A stretch of 60,000 nucleotides of DNA from Owenia fusiformis (lineage: Eukaryota > Annelida > Polychaeta > Sabellida > Oweniidae), in contig CAIIXF020000010.1 in the NCBI GenBank assembly GCA_903813345.2, forward strand, positions 11,477,181-11,537,180. The letters are read 5' to 3'. The translations under genes were made by a program, and so were the position numbers. Positions within the stretch are counted from its first letter, which is position 1; each line of letters starts with the position of its first letter. Positions 37,301-45,433 of the stretch are shown here, in pieces. The notes beneath the pieces are model-generated. The model did no database searches and was not told the origin of the DNA. It was given only the letters and a program-made list of their open reading frames with translations.

Positions 37301-39084
37301 AATTATCAGTAGCAAGTTCAACGTAAATTAACTTAAAATAATGCTGATTTATGATTTTTAGTTGATAATTAAGATATGAAATGTTTGAGGGTGATAGTAA
37401 GTGGTAAATTAAAACTTTTTTGTTCTGAAGTAGATTATTGGTTGATAGTTAACATATAGGATGATTATAATGATAATTAGTAGTAAATTAGGCCCATGAT
37501 TTAGAAATACAAATCCCCTAAATTTAATTTCAAGATGGTGGAAAAAGAAAACATGTGAGAGATATTTCTCTCATAAAATTGAGAATTACAACGTGAATGG
37601 TGCGTATACTACCATGAAATTTGGTCAACATTATTATAAGGGTATGTAGAACATGAATACAATGTATGTTAAATCTTATTCACACTTCTGTCTGAAATGT
37701 TTATGAATTTAAAAATCTTTTTGAATCAGATCATATAATATTAATCCTAGAATGCAATTTAGGTACTAACATTGGTTACCTATATTTCACAAGTAATCCA
37801 AATGTGCTCTTCTAAATAATGATTGTTAGATCAAAGACATTTCAAAACATATTTTTGATTATATCGGTTACGTCCTTATTATGTAACATTATAGTCTAAT
37901 GTTTGTGTTCTGATTTTAGTTGTTGATGGCAATAATGATGTTTTCACATGCTTTTCATGAATCTTAAAAATTTGCAAAATAGAATAGCTTTAAAAAAGAG
38001 GGGGAGAAACCCCAGGGTTCAAAGATGACATACGCTTATAATGTAAATCTGTATTGAAATGACATCGTCGCTGATTGGTTTAGCGAGTCGATCGTTGGTT
38101 GGTTTAAATCTAGGTCAATTTGAAAACTTTAAAAACCAAGATGGAGGGTACGTTTTCGACAAAAGGAGGTGTGCGAAGGAGGAAATCTTATGTCATCAAT
38201 TGAATCATGGGGTTTTCCCTCCTCTTGCTGTGAAATTTCAATAGTTCAAGTTCAATTTTGTCTGTTCTGAAAGATCCTAATTAAGATGAATATTCCGTCA
38301 CAAAATAGTTCAAGATGAAGCAAAAATCTCCGAATGAAGGGAAGCAAAAAAGAAGCGAGTCATTTTTGAGATGTCACAAATCTGACTTAAACCTAACTTT
38401 CAACTAATTATCAATAGTAAGTTAGGTGATAATTAGAGATTAACTTACATCAAACTTACAACTAACTTTCAACTAATTTACGTAAATAGCTCATTTGCAT
38501 ATTGATGGTAGTTAATCGTTAATTAAGTTGCAAATTAAGCGTTAATTAAGTTGATAATTAGCTCATTTGCATGTGAATTTTTACACCTAACTTTCAACTA
38601 ATTATCAATAGTAAGTTAGGTGATAATTGGAGATGATTTTCCATAGGCTTTTTTCAATTGGGTAGAAGTTGAGAGCATATTCAAATCGTAAAAATCAATA
38701 ATAAATTGGAAAATAATCCATATATATGAGCAACGGTGTATGATAAAAGTAGGATGTATAAAATAATATAATAATCCAAGTGGAACCCTCCCCCCACGCA
38801 TGTTAAGGTTAGTATTGTGTAGGTTACATATATATGTACAGTTGTTAAATTATAATTGACTTCATTTCAAACGTTGTTGTTATTCCTGTACTCAATCAAT
38901 AGCTTATTATCCTGAAAGTGATGAGATAAGAAAACTATATACAAAAGCTATTTTAAGATACCGAAATAAAGGGTACAGTATAAGAAATAGGAAAATAAAG
39001 AAATAAAATTAAATAAAACATTTTACCTTCACTTTTTATATCTTTAAAAAGCTGCGCCTCTGGAAATAATGTCTCCATGGCCAT
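19242..39084 (-). CDS. NR2E3: Photoreceptor-specific nuclear receptor NR2E3/PNR orthologue (complete coding gene)
   Basis: Ligand-regulated-type transcription factor of the NR2E family, acting in the nucleus. Known members repress or activate genes in photoreceptors (vertebrate PNR) or neurons (nematode FAX-1). Nine coding exons join in phase to give 540 residues, longer than the human protein of about 410 because of the N-terminal half. Order: N-terminal low-complexity region (1-169) with poly-Ser and a His run ([12 protein letters not shown]); two C4 zinc fingers (about 170-236) with the PNR/FAX-1-type P-box [11 protein letters not shown]; extension AVQNERQPR (240-248); ligand-binding domain (about 320-540) with [42 protein letters not shown] and the C-terminus [10 protein letters not shown]. 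Residues at every junction match the family. A further 117-nt exon at 22070-22186 can be included in frame. The first intron is 11.1 kb and rich in mobile elements. The start is chosen as the first ATG of exon 1 (GAAATGG context). Confidence 0.94.
19624..19729 (-). CDS. NR2E3: NR2E3 exon 8
   Basis: The acceptor is ttttactttag; the donor is CG|gtaagc. Encodes [20 protein letters not shown] and onward to HPTQPV, a family-typical segment of the ligand-binding domain. Phases 1 in, 2 out. Confidence 0.95.
20095..20338 (-). CDS. NR2E3: NR2E3 exon 7
   Basis: The acceptor is acttgtag; the donor is CCTG|gtatgt. Encodes [19 protein letters not shown] through [16 protein letters not shown], the central helices of the ligand-binding domain. 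Phase 0 in, 1 out. Confidence 0.96.
20734..20954 (-). CDS. NR2E3: NR2E3 exon 6
   Basis: The acceptor is tttttatatag; the donor is CAA|gtgagt. Encodes a linker rich in His/Ser/Pro, then [20 protein letters not shown] and ASLPFRDQ, helix 3 of the ligand-binding domain. Confidence 0.95.
21719..21919 (-). CDS. NR2E3: NR2E3 exon 5 (DBD extension and hinge)
   Basis: The acceptor is tcttgtag; the donor is ACTG|gtaagg. The split GCT codon gives A, then VQNERQPR, the conserved extension after the second zinc finger, then a Ser-rich hinge ending KLEPEDT. Phase 1 at both ends. Confidence 0.95.
22070..22186 (-). CDS. NR2E3: NR2E3 candidate cassette exon (117 nt, in frame)
   Basis: Between exons 4 and 5 lies a block with an acceptor (ttcttgtag) and a donor (CATG|gtaaat), open through its full length, entering and leaving in phase 1. 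Inclusion adds 39 residues ([21 protein letters not shown], then on to MHYYHQNH, G) exactly between the second zinc finger and AVQNERQPR. Skipping restores the canonical sequence. Splice signals, symmetric phase and absence of stops are seen; alternative use is inferred. Confidence 0.6.
24141..24244 (-). CDS. NR2E3: NR2E3 exon 4 (second zinc finger)
   Basis: The acceptor is atattttggcag; the donor is GATG|gtatgg. Encodes [20 protein letters not shown] and [14 protein letters not shown], with the four zinc-binding cysteines of finger two. Phase 2 in, 1 out. Confidence 0.96.
24372..24777 (-). CDS. NR2E3: NR2E3 exon 3 (N-terminal region and first zinc finger)
   Basis: The acceptor is tatttttcag; the donor is TACAG|gtacac. 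Encodes a Ser/Pro-rich segment, a His run, then [20 protein letters not shown] and [15 protein letters not shown]. The Asn in the P-box is typical of the PNR/FAX-1 branch. Confidence 0.96.
24778..27767 (-). other. NR2E3 intron 2, no other gene seen
   Basis: AT-rich. ORFs at 24911-25153, 25653-25856 and 26515-26751 have no family features or suitable splice sites. Confidence 0.6.
27768..27917 (-). CDS. NR2E3: NR2E3 exon 2 (N-terminal region)
   Basis: The acceptor is tttcttttcag; the donor is AAAG|gtgaat. Encodes [20 protein letters not shown], a charged [15 protein letters not shown] stretch and [10 protein letters not shown]. Not conserved enough to recognise alone, but 150 nt with phase 1 at both ends fits exons 1 and 3 and contains no stop. 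Confidence 0.75.
30163..30682. mobile_element. 520-bp TTAA-type palindromic MITE in NR2E3 intron 1
   Basis: Ends TTAAAGGACAACTGAAAT and (inverse) TTAAAGCAGATATGAAAT. The interior is also inverted: ggcccccacgtgat near 30328 with atcacgtgggggcc near 30506. It carries three CACGTG (30334, 30486, 30508) and one TGACGTCA (30454). Confidence 0.75.
32255..32610. repeat. Tandem duplication (about 180-200 bp, 2 copies) in NR2E3 intron 1
   Basis: Shared blocks include atatcacccaaattaaatta, tgaatattcaaa, gaggacattta and aggcgtaacgtg. The copies start about 32255 and 32430. The second has an extra short insertion. Confidence 0.7.
36414..36660. repeat. 68-74-bp tandem repeat, 3.5 copies
   Basis: gaatatcatgattttataaa begins at 36414, 36488, 36556 and 36624. 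In NR2E3 intron 1. Confidence 0.85.
36750..36985. repeat. 48-bp tandem repeat in alternating A/B units (96-bp higher-order period)
   Basis: tgcaaat falls at 36771, 36819, 36867, 36915 and 36963, exactly 48 bp apart. Units alternate between catcactttctttctgg and cacggatttctttctgg versions. The open frames on both strands are produced by the repeat length being a multiple of 3. Confidence 0.9.
37177..38662 (+). mobile_element. 1.49-kb TA-target non-autonomous transposon, copy 1
   Basis: Ends CCCAATTGAAAAA and TTTTTTCAATTGGG, each next to TA (target TA duplication, mariner/Tc1-like). A near-identical copy lies inverted at 45959-47457. No transposase; the 61-residue frame at 38059-38244 is unrecognised. 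Subterminal regions are rich in taattatcaac-type words. It lies in NR2E3 intron 1. Confidence 0.9.
39027..39084 (-). CDS. NR2E3: NR2E3 exon 1 (start codon)
   Basis: ATG at 39084 in a GAAATGG context; encodes [19 protein letters not shown], then the donor GAAG|gtaaaa in phase 1, which fits exon 2 and makes a split Asp codon. No known N-terminal motif supports it directly; the case rests on phase, donor, start context and amphipathic composition. Confidence 0.7.
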
Positions 39085-40673
39085 TTCAACTACGATCTGT
39101 TTTTTCTGACCCTCGTTTTGTTACTGTTGACCTCTGTTCTTATCTTTCTAGAGTTTAAATAATATCGTCAAATATTTTAATTGTATCTGTCTTTGCGTAT
39201 TATGATGCAGACGCTGGCTTGTTCTCGGAGAAACGACCGCTGTGTGTTCTTAACAGTGTCGTATTAAAAGATGTACAGTTGATTTGTTAACAAATCATCT
39301 GATTAAATATAGCGCATTGGAATCACAGAGACCACGTGGCCAAGTAGTAAATATTAAGAGATAATAGAATGGCCCAGGATCGGACGAGTTCATTTTTTGA
39401 ATAATTTGATGAGCTTGCTCGTTCTCAGGTAATGAATAAATTGTCTTTTATTGACTAATTGAGCATTGTTTAAGGTAGCTTGATACAATTAGATGTATAT
39501 TCGAGGTGTCGCCGTTTGCCTACAAATGTATGAATCGTTCCAGTTATACTTGATAGACCCATTGCAGTCACATCTACCGATGCCAATTTTTTGTTTTCAA
39601 ATCAGCTATAGAAATAATAGTTTATTTAAATGAAGTTTTGATCACTAAAAAAAACTAGCTCATGGAGGGGGTCTGAAACTCATTGAATACTATCTATTGC
39701 TATACCCACATTCCCGAGAAAGTGCGATGAATGATCCCAATGTCTCTAGGCCTCAGTGACATATCTAATAAATTCTTGTAAATTCGTCTCCAGTATAAGA
39801 ATATGCCAAAAACTAGAAAAGCAACCCCCATAAACTATAGCCAAGAAAAGCTACAATCCATATATTCCAGTTTTTAAAGTGCAAGCCCCATATGCTATAT
39901 AAACACCAAAAACAAAAACAGCAAAGTAATTGAGAAACATTTCAGATGAAAACAATCAGAGGTTGGTCGTCTGTTGGTATTTCATTCCCCAAAGACGTTT
40001 ATTTCTCGATACGCTAGATTGATTTGCCTCGAAACCAGTCGAACATGAAAATGCCATCAAAGTAACACGAAGATATTAGGCTACTAGTAACTTTGACATG
40101 GCAGAAAATTGCCCCATCTCGCTCGTTAAGCTAAAATTAATTGGACTTGTCATGTACTTATGTGATTCAATTGACATAAAGGTATAGAAGATTACTAGCG
40201 TTTGATGGACTTTGCTTACTAATTTTCTCAGTAGCAGCGTGATATTGCGCCACCATCAACTAGCTTGGTTTGCGCCTGACACTACCATAATTGTTTTCCA
40301 CTTCATTCTGTCTAATTGCAACTAATGCTTTTGTCTTGATCCCGTATGTTGATTTTAACTATTCTCTCTTTGACTGCGTTTGATTCTTCAGATTGGATTC
40401 CCTGCTTGAGGGTTATTATTGCGGAGATGATGATAATTCTTAGAGCCCTTGCTTGCACAGTTGATAACTCAAGATTGCGCGATGTAAATTCTCGAGGCAG
40501 AACGCATCATTTTTCTTTTAAGGCAACTGCCTAACTCCAAACCATTCTTAAAAACTCCATTTTTGCAGCTTTGTTGTGTCCTTGCTTAATTCCCTTTACA
40601 TGTTTTTCTAGAATTTCTATTTTTATTTTAGATATTTTATTCTCTCGAAATGACTATTTAGTGATGTAGGCTA
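39085..40673. other. NR2E3: Upstream region of NR2E3, no other gene seen
   Basis: It must hold the 5' leader and promoter if exon 1 is first. No TATA box or defined motif cluster was recognised with confidence. Confidence 0.4.
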
Positions 40674-41594
40674 CAGGGTGTTCCATAAATAATGATATTT
40701 ATGCTTCAAAATATTTTACCTTTATTTCAAAGTAATTAATAAACATAATACAGCTAAACAAAACCTGTATTTCTATTTAAATTTGAAGTGAATTTTATAT
40801 TCTTTCCTCATCAAATAATATGTTTTGAACAAAGGAGTGGTATCGATATGGGGAACGTTTTGAACACGGGTTTCTCTAAACCAGTCATCAAAATATTCTG
40901 AAAATTTTACACACCGTCAATTTAATGATCATCTTTTGGATGGTAATATTATAATTTGAAATATACTGTATATGTATACTTTCATCTATATTGTTTTAGA
41001 AAACACATCAGACACTTCATTCGTTCTTGGTATCATGTGTTCGGAATGTTCAAATGAAACATCTATCCGAACCTCATTGAAACAAAACAACATAAACACA
41101 ACGTGTTTAGGTCTATCAATATTGTAATTGTACATTTAGGAAAGTTTGGTTGATTTTAAAAAAGTATTTAAATATATAAATGAAATAAAAGGCGTGTTTT
41201 AATTTTTATCTATTTTGGAAGGTTTTGTTTTGAGTTTTGCACACTTTTTGTAAAATCAACCAAACTTTCCTTTGTATAACTATAATATTGAGAGGTCTAC
41301 GAAAATGTTGTATATGTTACTTTGTTCCAACAAAGTTCGGAAAGAAATTTTATTTCATTCTCAAGAATTAGAAAGGAACAAAAAACGATTGCACTAAAAA
41401 ACAAAAAATGTTAACAAAAACAGTACAAAATATATATAAATAATTTTTGCATTAAATTGTTGCCAATCAGTCAACATTACATAAATGACCGTGTTTTTAC
41501 ATTGTTTTCAATAATTGGTTTAAGAGAAAAACATTGTTTAATTCAGTTCACCATATCGATACCTATCCTTTGCCAGTACTTATAAGACACCCTG
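40674..41594. mobile_element. 921-bp mariner-like palindromic MITE
   Basis: Ends CAGGGTGTTCCATAA and (inverse) CAGGGTGTCTTATAA, flanked by TA on both sides. The two halves share inverted blocks: ggtatcgatatgg in each arm and an exact 21-bp inverted pair at 41138-41158 and 41251-41271. No transposase. Confidence 0.85.
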
Positions 41595-43500
41595 TATACA
41601 CGTATGATGAATAAGCCATTGGAAATGTAAACAAACAAGGTGAAGGTATATAAATCACTATAATTATAAAAAAGAATATTTGTCTGATACACCATATGGG
41701 TATGTATTAGAAAAAATCAAAGTAAGCATATAACTTGTTATCTTTTATTTCTATCAAATAACGATATTATGATTATTTACATTGCATGTTATCTACGTTT
41801 TAAAATTGAAATGTTGTTACCTCCCTTGGGCGATGGTTGTTTTCTAACAGAATGGCACTGTTTTAAGCCAAAAATGGCGCATCTCCGTTTGTATTTAGTG
41901 TACATTTGACTTTGCTTTTTCTAAAGAGTAAATATCAGTAACAAATACACTCAAAACACAAATACCGTTTAATCGAAGATAAGAACAAAAAGTTTTCTGT
42001 CGTGGGATTTATTTGAGTTTGTGTTTGAGTCTAGATTTTAAGTTTGATTACAAGCCGAGGTAATGTAAAAAAGGCACATTAAATCTAAGCGCCTTAAGTA
42101 ACTTTAAAGTTTAAGTCAAGAACTGTATCGTATTTTAATTTTCTCGCGGAAGAATATTTAACTATTCAATTTATCAAATCAAAAGTACAAATGTTTTCTT
42201 CGTGAGTTAGAGTAGCGAGAGTGAAGGTATCAATGTCAATGATATATACATTAATATAATATATAATAATACATTAAATCATACGATTGCCCTTTAATTG
42301 GCAGAGGATTGAAAGGGAATTGGGGATTTATTGTACAAAATACGCCCTGGAAATGATAAGTTCGGAAATGTCCCCAAAAGTTGTCCCACCCTCGTGAAAT
42401 CACAGCAGAGACCAACGTTTTAGTCACGAGAAAACATTTTGACTTGGCCATGCGTTTTTGGCGTACCTAATTGTGTTGTATTGTATCCTTTATTACCACA
42501 TTATTTCTATATGAGTACATAACAATTTTCAATATTTTTTTTCCAAACATATTTACATCAACAATATAATACAGACAATCGGAATTTAGAAGCCGTATGG
42601 AATGCCCTCTGATCGACTTTCCTTCTGTCACGTAGATCAGGCTATGATGAGGTATATAGATTAAAACATTATATTAACTTTGACAGAAAAATTATAACTC
42701 TACTACCCCCCTGAGACAGTGTTTCTGGATTTATTTCATCCAATATCGAATTTGAAATATTAGACATGAAGATGTCTTGATTCAATTGTGAACACCCCTC
42801 AGTTAATCTAAGGATAATAATTATAGCTGAATTATTTTGACGTCTTCAATGTTTTCTTGCGCATCCTCAGGAAAACATGACAAACCGTAGATTTATGAAT
42901 CAAAGAAGCATTCAAATGACTTTAATCGAGCTGATAATGCCGAAGTAGCTCCCGGACACATTGAGTTCCTGGCTGAGGGGAACTCTTGGAATTAATATTT
43001 CCTCCCTTGAATTCCTCATTCAGTTCTGCTTCATATTGTTTCTAAAGCGTTTGACTGTACAACAACCATCACTTAATTGATCGATCAAAGGTGTTTGTTG
43101 TCTTTCACTATCAATTAAGGCACAAATGAGGACGCCCTTCAGTTTTTGCGCGGGCGTATGCTTCAAGGAGGTTCTTGCCACTCCCGATCTTGTGGTAATT
43201 TCTTCGGCGTCGCTAGCAACAGGCACGCGAGAGGCAACTGACTCGGCAAAATTTACAGAGAAGCGTAATATTTAATGTTTTTACTAAAAATTGTGAATAT
43301 TATTCCCTAAAAGACTAATAATCTTCTCTTGCTAATGTTCTGCCTCTCAATTCTAGTTTTTTACTCGCCTAATTTTGGTTCATGGCTGGCTACGCCTCTT
43401 ATCTCGTTTTATAAAACAGGTTTTATAAGACTTTGGGCCATATGTTCAAAATACATGTAAATCTAGGTGAAAACTCAAAGTAATCTATGTCATAAGAAAC
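41595..43500. other. Intergenic, no confident gene
   Basis: The frames at 42251-42451 and 43020-43226 (minus) lack convincing starts, splice context or family similarity. Confidence 0.5.
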
Positions 43501-43507
43501 ACAGTAT

Positions 43508-43529
43508 TATATATAAAGGCTATATAAAT
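43508..43529 (+). promoter_or_regulatory. Two TATA boxes of the secreted-peptide gene
   Basis: TATATAAAG near 43510 and TATATAAAT at 43521-43529, 33-50 bp before the start codon, implying a very short 5' leader. Confidence 0.7.
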
Positions 43530-43561
43530 CGTGTTCGAAAGTGACTTAACAGTAAACGAAA

Positions 43562-43616
43562 ATGAAGGCTTTTATTGGTTTGACAGTTTTTTGTTTTATT
43601 CTTCAAACAGTGGTGG
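43562..43616 (+). CDS. Secreted-peptide gene exon 1 (signal peptide)
   Basis: ATG in aaaATGA; 18 codons of signal peptide, then donor GTGG|gtaagt in phase 1. Confidence 0.85.
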
Positions 43617-45258
43617 GTAAGTTCATTTAGAATACCCCGACAATATTTACACACTATTTATTTAGATGGTTTAATATATGTTACGATGTAATTTCTGACA
43701 ACCTTTTTGTTATGTTATGATATTGATATTTTCTGTTGATTCTAACAGGTCAGGTGGAGAACCCATGTGACGATGGTTTCGGATATACAGAACAGGAATG
43801 CAACGACCAAGGAGGCGTTTGCGTCCCAGATCCGGACCCTGTAAACGCTGACCCAGAATGCCCAATCGGATACGAACCAGGTAAAGTGTATTAGGCCTAA
43901 CTATATTTTGGAAGTAGAAACTCACAAACTTTATTAAAGGCAAGTTACGATTATGAGCTTACACATCAGGGGAGTAGCCAGCCATTATCAAGGGCGCGCG
44001 ATTTTTGGGGTTTGCATCACTGCGAGTGTGCGCCCCAAAAGGGGGGGTCCGGGGGTTCACTTTTAAACATATTTTCGAAAAAGAAGATGACCATTAGGAT
44101 TCACCAATAGTTCACTCCATTAAGAACCAATATGGTAAATGTAATTAAAAATCTTTGGAGTCTTTTTTGCAAAGTAAGAGAAATATGTTAGTGTTTTATC
44201 ATTTTATTATTCAACATAAACATCTTCAAGAATTGTACACAAATAGATCAAGGAAGATACATGTAAATTCTAAACTCTATCTATGACCTTTAAGATAATG
44301 AAATGTGCATATTCAGGACATCTATCCCATGTTAGTATCAGAACCTCAAACATTGGCGTCGCATTTCGATAATCGATGTTGTCTTTTAATCTCCTAATGC
44401 GTTGTTTTAAAGTTACTTTTTGGGTCATGGAAGCCCAATATTAGTGTCACATTCCGATGAAGAGATTATTCTTTGTTTTTTACTTTTTAACCTCAAATTG
44501 TTATCGAAATTGCTGGGTGATAAAGAATATCATTTATTTAAAGGATACATGTTTCAATTTTTTTTAGATATTTCATAATCTTATTTATAATGCAGAGGAA
44601 TAACTATTTGTTTTTTCATGCAAAAATTACATTAAAATTGCAGTCTAGCTGATTTACCACATTCATTGTGTGATTACAACAAACGTGTTATATGGCACCA
44701 ACTTACATACACTTTATTTCGGATTGAAAACAATAATTTAAATTAGTTCAATAGCAATAGGTGCTTTCTAAAAAGATATTTTGGGTTGAGTTGACCAATG
44801 GTTGAGATAATTTGGGGTTGAGTTGACCAAGGGTTGAGATGATTTGGGGTTGAGTTGACCAATGGTTGAGATGATCTGGGGTTGATTTGACCAATGGTTG
44901 AGATGATTTGGGGTTGATTTGACCAATGGGTGAGATGGTTTGGGGTTGATTTGACCAATGGTTGAGATGATTTTGGGTTGAGTTGACCAATGGTTAAGAT
45001 GATTTGGGGTTGAGTCGTCATGTCACCTTCAATTCAGTGTTAAATGCTAAAAATCCAAATACTCCTTATACGTGAGCAATCAGACACGATTTTTCACATT
45101 ACAACATACGATTCGGCTAGGGGGTGTGAAGTTTAAAGATGCTTACCCCTCATCCATAATGTATGTTAATCTTCTGAACTGTTTCAGGTTGGGTTGGCCT
45201 CCAAGATTGCTGCGGTGATCAATTCACAGAGTTCCACACCTGCTGCGACCCTATATAA
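43562..45258 (+). CDS. Small secreted eight-cysteine peptide (85 residues, three exons)
   Basis: Not recognised as a named family. Exons 43562-43616, 43749-43880 and 45188-45258 join in phase 1 each time. The precursor has an 18-19-residue signal peptide (MKAFIGLTVFCFILQTVVG) and a mature part of about 66 residues with eight cysteines spaced C-x10-C-x6-C-x12-C-x13-CC-x9-CC. The mature part is acidic and rich in Asp/Pro/Gly, with no dibasic processing site. TATA boxes just upstream and AATAAA 15 nt after the stop make a compact, complete gene. A disulfide-stabilised extracellular peptide is likely; antimicrobial, structural or toxin-like roles are all possible and none can be chosen. Intron 2 (1.3 kb) holds a repeat fragment and a 32-bp tandem array. 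Confidence 0.85.
43749..43880 (+). CDS. Secreted-peptide gene exon 2
   Basis: The acceptor is ttgattctaacag; the donor is CCAG|gtaaag. Encodes four cysteines within QVENPCDDGFGYTEQECNDQ, GGVCVPDPDPVNADPEC and PIGYEP. Confidence 0.87.
43970..44060. repeat. Dispersed repeat fragment in intron 2
   Basis: GC-rich patch (gggcgcgcgatttttgggg ... gtgcgccccaaaagggggg) unlike its surroundings and of a type common in intergenic repeats. Confidence 0.4.
44780..45018. repeat. 32-bp tandem array, about 7.5 copies, in intron 2
   Basis: The word (a)(g/t)ttgacc recurs at 44789, 44821, 44853, 44885, 44917, 44949 and 44981, exactly 32 bp apart, with only point changes. Confidence 0.9.
45188..45258 (+). CDS. 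Secreted-peptide gene exon 3
   Basis: The acceptor is tgaactgtttcag. Encodes GWVGLQDCCGDQFTEFHTCC then DPI and TAA, giving the two CC pairs. Confidence 0.87.
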
Positions 45259-45272
45259 GATCGTGCATTCAC

Positions 45273-45278
45273 AATAAA
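45273..45278 (+). terminator. Poly(A) signal of the secreted-peptide gene
   Basis: AATAAA 15 nt after the stop; a second copy lies at 45309-45314. Confidence 0.7.
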
Positions 45279-45433
45279 ACTGATATTGCGTTTGAAAGAT
45301 ATTTTGAGAATAAAATGTGAATATTTAATCATATATAAAATTCATCTTGGCTTACTGAAGGGAACCATACGATATACCATGTAAAACATTTGGCATATTA
45401 AACTCCCCTCCATAAGTGAAAAGCCTATTTATA

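Noticed and set aside
38059-38244. 61-residue ORF inside the TA-target element considered as a transposase remnant
   Set aside because: Too short, with no DDE-type or helix-turn-helix motif; the element appears non-autonomous.
43020-43226. 68-residue minus-strand frame with mixed composition
   Set aside because: No ATG start, no convincing acceptor, no recognised domain.
44743-45021. Repetitive minus-strand ORFs of 80-92 residues
   Set aside because: They are produced by the 32-bp array in intron 2 of the peptide gene.
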